DNA of 64,000 bases. Source: Scleroderma bovista (Eukaryota > Basidiomycota > Agaricomycetes > Boletales > Sclerodermataceae). The stretch spans positions 27,499 to 91,498 of the forward strand of contig JAYMGJ010000034.1 of the NCBI GenBank assembly GCA_037178675.1. Direction: 5' to 3'. Positions 56,290 through 64,000 of this stretch are shown here, piece by piece; position 1 is the first letter of the stretch; every line of letters begins with the position of its first letter. The position numbers and the translations under genes are program-made. The notes beneath the pieces are model-generated. The model made no database searches, was not told the DNA's origin, and worked only from the letters and a program-made list of their open reading frames with translations.

Positions 56290-57853
56290 AACCTCATGTG
56301 TACAAGCATACTCCCCGGTCCCAAGGAACAAAATCCCGATGAGATTCAACGCTTTTTACGTCCCATCATTTCGGACCTACTATGACTATGGCAAGATGGC
56401 ATCACCATCCCTACAGAATCCAGACCAGAAGGTGAGCCTGCCCTAACCCTGTAATAGATCACATGTTCATTGATTAAATCAGGTCGTTTGGTGCGCATTA
56501 TCCTCGTGGCTGTCGTTTGCGATAAGCCTGCTGCCCATAAAATCGGAGGCTTTGCGTCCCACTCCCACACTAACTTCTGCACCCTTTGTTGGATAACAGT
56601 GCGTGATAAGGGAAAACCGACCGCTTTTCAGGAAGGAGGTGCATTGCTCATCTCTCCCAAGTGTATCATGGCCTCACTCCCTGCAGCTTTTCGCCCTCGC
56701 ACAAATGAAGAACATCGACGGCTTGGCGAAGAGTATCGACAATTACGCATGCCCACTGCTCGCAAGAACTTCGTGAAGGATCATGCGACCCGTTATACTC
56801 AGCTTTCTCGTCTGCCTTACTTCAATTTAGTCGAACAGATTGTTATTGATCCAATGCACAACCTCTTCCTCGGTACATACCGTCTTCATTTGAGGCATTA
56901 ATATTGACATGCACTCACCCCTCGCAGGCCTTGTCAAAACTCACTTCTATGGCATATGGGTCCAGCACAAGATCCTTCATGCAAATCATGAACTAGACGC
57001 TCTCCATACAATGCTCGCTGATGTAACTATTTTCTTTGTTCCTTTGTGCGCTGAGCTTTGAAATTTAGTTCATCGTGCCAACATCCTGCAGCAAACTACC
57101 AATGGACATTGGCATGCCTTCAGGAGGGTCCCTCACTGCTGATCAGTGGTTACTTCTATCCACTGTGTATGGCCCAGTCGTGGTATGTACTTCCATACCT
57201 ACCACCTTCCTTTCTCATCTCGCACCCGCAGATTCCCCAACTTTGGGCCTCCTGCTTGCAAACACGTAGTGGTAATGAAGTACTGACCCAGTGCATTTCA
57301 ACAATTGCCCAGATTGAGGCTGATAAAGAACGTGAAGCTTCTCAGAAGGCGGATGAGCATAAAACCCTTGCAGAAGCCAAGAAACAAGGCAAAGAGGCTT
57401 ATGCAGCGGCCAAGGCACAAATTACACAAGAGCAGACTGCAGCAGCGGAGGCAAAGAAGATTGAGAAGTTGAGGATTGCAGCTGAACGCCAGGCAGAGAA
57501 GGCAAGACTTGCTGCTGAGAAGAAGGCTAAACAGGCCGAGCGAAAGGTATTCACTCCCTTTCTTTCAGACTTTGGCTGAATGACCCTCGACTATCAAGGC
57601 TGCCAAATGAAAAGCGACAGTGCAGATCGTTGAAGGACTCCCTGAGGGGGAACGGCATGTACTCCCACCACCCCAACCCCACTCTCTGGCAAGCACAGAT
57701 GCAGACATCGCCAACCCTGATGGCAGCCAAGACAAGTTTTCACTCCATCCGGATGACCCTAACAACTTCCTCAAGCTTTGCGCTGCACTTCGCATCCTAA
57801 TTTGGTGTCACCTTACTGACTCTGACGTAGATCGCACAGAATGTCTCATCCGC
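56290..57853 (+). pseudogene. Tnp2 (CACTA-like) transposase, part 1, up to giant LTR A3
   Basis: Exon blocks: PGPKEQNPDEIQRFLRPIIS, then DLL-stop-LWQDGITIPTESRPEG, then after an intron (GTGAGC..CAG near 56431-56482) LVRIILVAVVCDKPAAHKIG, FASHSHTNFCTLCW and AAFRPRTNEEHRRLGEEYRQ. LPYFNLVEQIVIDPMHNLFL is the hallmark of fungal Tnp2 transposases. Then come LVKTHFYGIWVQHKILHANH, MDIGMPSGGSLTADQWLLLS and a Lys/Glu/Ala-rich coiled coil (57300-57550). The TGA at 56383-56385 is a CGA->TGA change. The frame stops in LTDSDVDRTECLIR, where giant LTR A3 inserts. Cut-and-paste transposase, nuclear. Confidence 0.85.
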
Positions 57854-60197
57854 TGTGTGCCTAAGTGAGGGAAGAGGTCAGAACAACCAACAACCAACAC
57901 CAAATGACAGCAAAATGCAAGTGGTGGTCTTCCTTTGCATTTCTGGTATTTAATCTCCTCAGGGGGATGTGCTGCACGCCTTCAGGCAGGATGCAGGAGG
58001 GAAGGGAAGGGCTTCTGATGGGGATGGAATGCGACTGGGGATGGTATTGACTCCTCTTCAGCCTACCACAGTGGTTAGGAAGAGTCCTGGGATTGAAGAG
58101 CGATGATAGATTGATGATAGGGGCGATACAGCAGTGATGGAGCAGAGGGGAAGCAAGGGGACAGGGTTCCTGCTTCAAAAATGCGATGAACAGTGATGGG
58201 ATGGAGTGGACAGTGATGCTAGACTGCGCTTGAGCCTAGAGAAATGATCAGATACAAGATATATCTGATAAACAGCAATATAGGAGCTTTAGGCCAGCAC
58301 TGAGTGACCTACAAGTCCAAAGACAGAGATAGAGCTTATAGACAGTGAGGGAGAGTGAATGTGGTCGCTTTATTGAGGGGGAAGCAGACACTTCCTTGCA
58401 GCCTTTGGCTGCTGGTTTATATACAGGAGGGGCTGTGGCCCTGTAAGCACAAATGACTAAGTGCTTGGTAAGAAATTGGTAAGAAATTGGTAAGCGATTG
58501 ATAAGCAGTGTAATCAGGCTGAGTCATCGATGGGGAAAGCCTGAACAAGCTGCTGAGCCAAGGGAAAGAGCAAAAACATAGGTAAAAAGGGGTGTATAAC
58601 CAAGAATATGGAAAAATCATTGCATGGGGCCCAAAAGAGAGGGGGGGGGAAGCATGGGATGAGTAGATCGAAGCTAAATGAGCATATGCGATGACATAAT
58701 GCATATGAATCATAGGGGCATGAGTCATGAATTGATAAGCAGCATGATAAGCATGATTTGAAGGATGATTGGTAAGTGATTGGTAAGGGGAGTAATGGGG
58801 ATTAGTAATGCCAAGAGGGGATGAATAATGCGCAGCAGAGTGAGTCAGAGTGAGCCAGAGTGACTCTGTGTGACTCAGAAAGAAGGGAAGCACAACCTAT
58901 GATTGATTGAACTTTAGATCTGGAGATGAGCTTCTGAAGCAGTGCCACTGATGGGAGTGGCTGGGGGATAATAAAAGAATTGATCCGACCAGAAGAGCAG
59001 TGTCAGGGGGCCTGGAATGACAAGTAGAGTCACAGCTGGTCACAGAGTGTCACAAATCCCTTGGATTGAGCTTCTGTAGAGCAAAAACGCGAAGTTTGGT
59101 GCTCCCGAAGTGCAGTCTTCCCTTGAGCAGTAAGGGGAAGGTTCTGTACTCTATTAGGGCTCCTAAGAAGGGTTCTAGAGCACTGTTTCATTCGTGTTTG
59201 TTGCGGGATAGCAGGGAAGTGAAACGTGAATAGCGGATTCGACGTGTCCATGGAAGCGAGATGAATGATAGAGGGAGATGGATGTGACAGGACTCTGGGA
59301 TGAAAGGACCATATGCAGAGGACTCAGGAGACACAGAGACGACCAGGTATGAATTTTCAAGTCTAACGATAGACTTGAGACAACCAAAGTATGTGCGCAA
59401 CGCAGGACTGATGAGGAGAACGTGCTGACCAAGAACGAGAGGGACTGGGGGAGCAGGCTGGGAAGATATGTACCAAACACTACACAGGAGCTCAGGGAGA
59501 GGCTGTCCCAAGAGCAGGACATAGTTGAGGTCTGCTGCAATAGCGGAGAAACGTTCCAGAGAAAATGCAGACTCCATAGTGAGTGATGAAGTGGGTGTCT
59601 GGATTGCAGGTGGAATATCTCCGTGGGAAATAAATGGATTTACGTCGGAACTTGACAGGCAGATAGACCACGGTCTAGGCTCCATGATGGTATAGTCACA
59701 TGATTGATAGCTTCAAAAATGGTGGAGCTATTCAAAATATCGGAATGCCGGCACTGGGCGCCTAAATTTGACATTTGGGCGCTAAAAATTATTCTTCCTT
59801 TTCTCCTTCATTTCTCTATCGTTTCTTCTGCTTCTTTGGTTGTTCTGGTATGGGAGTTGGACTGCAGTAGGTTGCATTCCTCTCTCATACTGAAATGGTC
59901 ATCAATCCTTGGATTCTTCTGCTTCTTGGTGGTTCTTGTGCGAGGGATGACTGCCAGACGATGGCATTCATCTCGCTCCAGGATAGTCATTCTTGTGTGA
60001 TAGATGGCTATGACAAGCTTGTATTCATTCTTCGCATAAGGATAGTCTTGACTTTGTGTGATATGGATAGCAAGGGCTGTCTGTATCCCTCAAGTTGGGA
60101 CAATCTTTCAACAGATCTTGGGTGTGCATTCTTCGCATTAATTTCATTGGCTAACTTTCTCCATGTCCACAGTACCAAACACGTTTGGTGCGTGACA
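57854..60197 (-). mobile_element. Giant solo LTR, subfamily A, copy A3 (2344 bp) with 4-bp target duplication
   Basis: Plus-strand ends TGTGTGCCTAAGTGAGGG and GGTGCGTGACA. CCGC lies on both sides (57850-57853 and 60198-60201). If the LTR and one CCGC are left out, the Tnp2 frame runs on as ECLIRAYCTELI, so the insertion made a 4-bp duplication and the boundaries are right. TATA (58423-58416) and AATAAA (58374-58369) lie on the minus strand as in A1. Confidence 0.85.
59188..59685 (-). CDS. U3-encoded conserved ORF of giant LTR (copy A3)
   Basis: 165 residues, MEPRPWSICLSSSDVNPFIS to SRNKHE, same length as in A1. It starts 513 bp inside the LTR. Changes against A1 are few and include R/H and R/C at CpG codons. 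Function unknown. Confidence 0.55.
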   Translation of the reverse strand: MEPRPWSICLSSSDVNPFISHGDIPPAIQTPTSSLTMESAFSLERFSAIAADLNYVLLLGQPLPELLCSVWYISSQPAPPVPLVLGQHVLLISPALRTYFGCLKSIVRLENSYLVVSVSPESSAYGPFIPESCHIHLPLSFISLPWTRRIRYSRFTSLLSRNKHE

Positions 60198-61365
60198 CCG
60201 CGCATATTGCACCGAGCTGATTCCTGTATGACCCTACAGATTTGAATTCTAAATCACTAACATACTAACGGTAACACGTAGCTCTACGGATCTAGCGTCA
60301 TCAAGCCCAACCACCACTATGCAACTCATGTTAGTGAATGTGTGCGAAACTTCGGGCCACTTCACAACTTCTGGACTTTCCTCTATGAATGGCTGAACAA
60401 AGTTCTCAAGTCGTTCAAGACGAACAACCACGGCCAAGGCGAACTCGAGACAACATTTTTCAACGAGTTCCAGAAGACATGTCACACAAGCCGACTAGTA
60501 TGTATTCTTACAAGTCCTAATTACACTATGCACTGACATTTGCAGACCTATAGCTTACTATGCTACCCAAAAGACTCACTCCCATGTGAGGTTGCAGAGA
60601 TCATGCTCAAGGCCACAAACGAGGAGCGAGGAACGGTGGCAGGACTAACTGCCCTAACACAGGCTTTGGACGACGAAAATACTGATGGTATGGATGGATC
60701 AGATGCATGTGTATAGACTCATTTATGGTCAACGACAGGAACTACATCGTATGCTCTCAGCCTGCGACACCAGACAAAAAATATGTTGTCAGATACATAC
60801 CACCTTCTTGCTGATACCATCCACTTTATGTACCCTGAGACACCTGTTCACTGCCGTTCAGACGACATGGTCATCGCCAACAGCCAGCCTCTCGAGCGCA
60901 CTGCGGTTTTTTTCAAGTATGTCGTCATGGATGGCAAGCGATACTATGCATCTCGGACAGTTGGCTGGAACAAGTCGTCTTTTGTGCATGTGCTCATTCC
61001 GGGGCCATCTCCGATCAACACCTATGGAGAAATCCTTGAGCTTTTCCAGTTCAACCAAGACTTTCGCAAAACTGGCTTCCTGATGTGGTTTGCCCGAGTG
61101 CGATGGTTCAAACCCTGGGCTGGAGAACGTGAGAAAATATGGGACAACTTGTGAATGTCCCTTGTACTGTCCTGTTGTCATCACTAACCTACGGTCTAGC
61201 TCAATCGTTAATGTCCACCTATGGGAACTTGGAGAATACCAAGACCCTGAAGCACGCTTGCCAGCACTCATCAATCCAGACTGGATTAAAGGCCAACTCG
61301 CACTAACTACTGTATCTATTGGCCAGAACAGAATGAAAGCTTGGGCCACAGTGGATCTAGCAAAG
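60198..61365 (+). pseudogene. Tnp2 (CACTA-like) transposase, part 2, after giant LTR A3
   Basis: Continues AYCTELI, then after an intron IKPNHHYATHVSECVRNFGP, HNFWTFLYEWLNKVLKSFKT, NNHGQGELETTFFNEFQ. An intron (GTATGT..GCAG, ~60498-60545) follows, then TYSLLCYPKDSLPCEVAEIM and ATNEERGTVAGLTALTQALD. The C-terminal block has FKYVVMDGKRYYASRTVGWN, SFVHVLIPGPSPINTYGEIL and RVRWFKPWAGE; the last exon has WELGEYQDPEARLPALINPD and ends near TVDLAK. It completes the Tnp2 protein started at 56290. Apart from A3 and one stop in part 1, most of the gene is intact. Confidence 0.83.
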
Positions 61366-61472
61366 GTATGTGCCGAATATCGTCCAACATGTTAAACACT
61401 AATGTACACAGTGACGATTGTAACAAGACGGCAGCTGTCAAGAAACAAGCACCAGGAAGAATGTTCGCTTAC

Positions 61473-62640
61473 TCACACCAGTCGAGAGGGCCCTGCAAAA
61501 GGCTGGGCATCGCCAACATCTCTGCCTTGCTTCTGCTCATGCCACGCGGTGAGTTCCTTCAAGTGATCCCAATCTGTTGGGTGTAGCTCATTGTCCATCA
61601 AGCGGTTGCAGAACACCACAAGCCATTCAGCGCTGTCAAATGTCTTGAAGTCGGGGTGTTCCTCTAACCACCATGTTGCAACCATCGACTTGGATGGAAC
61701 ACTTTTTCCTGACGAAGGTAACCGGTGGGATATTTTGGACAAGGGTGCATCGAAATTCTTTTTGTAACTCTTGGAAGTACTTGTCGTGTGTCGAGGCTTC
61801 TTCTTGGGGGGTTCATCCATATTGTCTATGTCTTTTCCCTTGAAGGCCTTGAAACTCAGCCAACAGAGGAAGGCGACATACTAAAGCATTCAGGTAAGCA
61901 CCTCAGACTGAAACCATGACATGCTGATGCCTATACTCACATCTGGACTCCTCCACACTAGCCCGATGTTCATCTTTGCTGTGGGTGCAACGCCAGCCTT
62001 TATACAACACGTGGTTATTGTGCTTTCCGAAAGCTCTGACTACAGCGGACAGGTGAGTACGATCATAGATCATTAGGACTGATCTGATACTTGCCTTTCT
62101 AGAGGAGGGATATGTACCAAACACATCACCACTGGAATCAAAGGAAAAGTCGGTACCAACCACATCACCACTGGAATCAAAGGCGGGAGAAGACACAGAT
62201 GGCTGCAGGAGGACAGGTAAGTGCTACGGTTATTGGACTTAGATGACTGCTAATCCAACACTTTCCTGTCTCGAGGACAGATCTCTATTGGCATTCCCTG
62301 AGGAGTTGGTGCCGAACACATCACCGTTACCCATGCCAGGTTCACCGAACTCATTGAGGGGCCTCTGTGTTGACATATATCCACCCTGGCCTCCATGAGG
62401 CCGATTATCTTGAAAACCAGACAACAGAGTGGTGCCTGCTGGGTGCCTTTGGGACCCTTGGGAGTTGTACATGGTCACTGGGCACCAGAAAGCGGGGGGA
62501 CGAGAGGGAGGGAAATTTTGGGCACTGGGTATACAAGGGATCCTGCTTCTTTCTTTGTTTCCTAGGCATATCTTAATGACATCATATTCTGTGGATAATC
62601 TTGCTTTGAGCGAAGGCGAAGCACACGCAAATCCTAACAT
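61473..62640 (-). CDS. Unknown multi-exon gene in left arm
   Basis: Minus-strand pieces in order: MLGFACASPSLKARLSTEYD.. with NRPHGGQGGYMSTQRPLNEF, then SSPAFDSSGDVVGTDFSF with the repeat FDSSGDVFGTY, then SKSYKKNFDAPLSKISHRLP and MVATWWLEEHPDFKTFDSAE, ending QGRDVGDAQPF at about 61490. Introns of ~50-60 nt (GCAAGT or GTGAGT..AG) separate the pieces. No known domain. The left end lies about 110 bp from the end of the Tnp2 gene on the other strand. Confidence 0.45.
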
Positions 62641-62686
62641 ATTGCTATGTCTGCTTAGCTACCATGGCAATAAGCAAAGTATGCTG
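61530..62686. repeat. Left arm of a long inverted repeat
   Basis: Every paired feature obeys position + partner = 125530 (for example 62640/62890, 62196/63334, 61903/63627), so there are no indels between the arms over at least 1157 bp. The encoded peptides are identical. The outer end cannot be seen because the right arm runs off the window at 64000. Confidence 0.95.
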
Positions 62687-62843
62687 TCACTGCGGAAACG
62701 ACTTTAATTTGCAGCGTGCTTTAGAGTAGGATTATGTAGTGTAATGACATGGTCTTCCGACCAAGGAAAATATGTCATTATCCTACATTCCTAGTGCAGA
62801 AGAGACACGCTGATACAATAAAGACCATCTGCCCAAGGCTGTC

Positions 62844-64000
62844 CAGCATACTTTGCTTATTGCCATGGTAGCTAAGCAGACATAGCAATATGTTAGGATT
62901 TGCGTGTGCTTCGCCTTCGCTCAAAGCAAGATTATCCACAGAATATGATGTCATTAAGATATGCCTAGGAAACAAAGAAAGAAGCAGGATCCCTTGTATA
63001 CCCAGTGCCCAAAATTTCCCTCCCTCTCGTCCCCCCGCTTTCTGGTGCCCAGTGACCATGTACAACTCCCAAGGGTCCCAAAGGCACCCAGCAGGCACCA
63101 CTCTGTTGTCTGGTTTTCAAGATAATCGGCCTCATGGAGGCCAGGGTGGATATATGTCAACACAGAGGCCCCTCAATGAGTTCGGTGAACCTGGCATGGG
63201 TAACGGTGATGTGTTCGGCACCAACTCCTCAGGGAATGCCAATAGAGATCTGTCCTCGAGACAGGAAAGTGTTGGATTAGCAGTCATCTAAGTCCAATAA
63301 CCGTAGCACTTACCTGTCCTCCTGCAGCCATCTGTGTCTTCTCCCGCCTTTGATTCCAGTGGTGATGTGGTTGGTACCGACTTTTCCTTTGATTCCAGTG
63401 GTGATGTGTTTGGTACATATCCCTCCTCTAGAAAGGCAAGTATCAGATCAGTCCTAATGATCTATGATCGTACTCACCTGTCCGCTGTAGTCAGAGCTTT
63501 CGGAAAGCACAATAACCACGTGTTGTATAAAGGCTGGCGTTGCACCCACAGCAAAGATGAACATCGGGCTAGTGTGGAGGAGTCCAGATGTGAGTATAGG
63601 CATCAGCATGTCATGGTTTCAGTCTGAGGTGCTTACCTGAATGCTTTAGTATGTCGCCTTCCTCTGTTGGCTGAGTTTCAAGGCCTTCAAGGGAAAAGAC
63701 ATAGACAATATGGATGAACCCCCCAAGAAGAAGCCTCGACACACGACAAGTACTTCCAAGAGTTACAAAAAGAATTTCGATGCACCCTTGTCCAAAATAT
63801 CCCACCGGTTACCTTCGTCAGGAAAAAGTGTTCCATCCAAGTCGATGGTTGCAACATGGTGGTTAGAGGAACACCCCGACTTCAAGACATTTGACAGCGC
63901 TGAATGGCTTGTGGTGTTCTGCAACCGCTTGATGGACAATGAGCTACACCCAACAGATTGGGATCACTTGAAGGAACTCACCGCGTGGCATGAGCAGAAG
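62844..64000. repeat. Right arm of a long inverted repeat, runs off the window
   Basis: Exact reverse complement of 61530-62686 as far as I can read. The spacer is 157 bp (62687-62843) and itself contains TAATGACAT / ATGTCATTA. Confidence 0.95.
62890..64000 (+). CDS. Unknown multi-exon gene in right arm (same as left-arm gene), incomplete
   Basis: Encodes the same peptides as the left-arm gene, in the opposite orientation and without visible differences. The final part lies beyond the window. Start and introns are uncertain in the same way. Confidence 0.45.

Noticed and set aside
1..64000. tRNA or rRNA genes
   Set aside because: I saw no cloverleaf with A and B boxes and no rRNA-like stretch while reading; a tRNAscan run would be needed to exclude a diverged one.

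Overview
The window looks like a transposon-dense accessory region from an agaricomycete (mushroom-forming basidiomycete). The reasons are introns of about 50 nt with GT..AG ends, a FunK1-type kinase, a NACHT-WD40 (NWD) NLR-like gene, and Plavaka, hAT and Tnp2/CACTA transposases together with chromodomain Ty3/gypsy elements. Almost nothing is ordinary host gene. Most genes are broken by stops, frameshifts or insertions, and many stops are CGA->TGA changes, which suggests CpG-directed C->T decay.

Layout. 1-2094: the 5' end of a gypsy element on the minus strand, inserted in a giant LTR (2095-4104), itself inserted in a Plavaka transposase (4105-6152). 6443-7960: LTR relics and AT-rich DNA. 7963-13052: an NWD pseudogene on the minus strand with twelve near-identical WD40 repeats. 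13293-21123: two diverged tandem copies of a segment carrying fragments of the ribosome-assembly gene RPF1. 21620-21905: minisatellite. 22036-23481: a 2OG-Fe(II) oxygenase pseudogene. 23535-31395: a complete gypsy/chromovirus with identical 633-bp LTRs, gag, pol and an antisense spliced gene. 31396-35762: two divergent multi-exon genes of unknown function, one with the same cysteine-cluster plus helical layout as the antisense gene. 36017-44919: giant LTRs around a FunK1 kinase fragment. 44955-47718: two pieces of another LTR around an unknown gene. 47797-51977: a hAT transposase cut by a giant LTR. 52359-56060: a diverged gypsy LTR, a transposase-like pseudogene and a 35-bp satellite. 56290-61365: a Tnp2 transposase gene split by a giant solo LTR. 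61530-64000: an apparently perfect inverted repeat running off the window.

The strongest biology is in two mobile families. The intact gypsy element shows self-priming (a 10-nt PBS complementary to the predicted 5' end of its own RNA), a -1 frameshift heptamer at the end of gag, and an antisense gene with its own TATA box and intron. The second family consists only of solo or fragmentary 2.1-2.35 kb sequences with TG..CA ends, a TATA box, in subfamily A an AATAAA signal, and a conserved ORF inside the U3 part. They sit at NCGN target sites. One copy keeps a clean 4-bp duplication inside the Tnp2 ORF. At least two others join unrelated flanks, so they mark rearrangement breakpoints.
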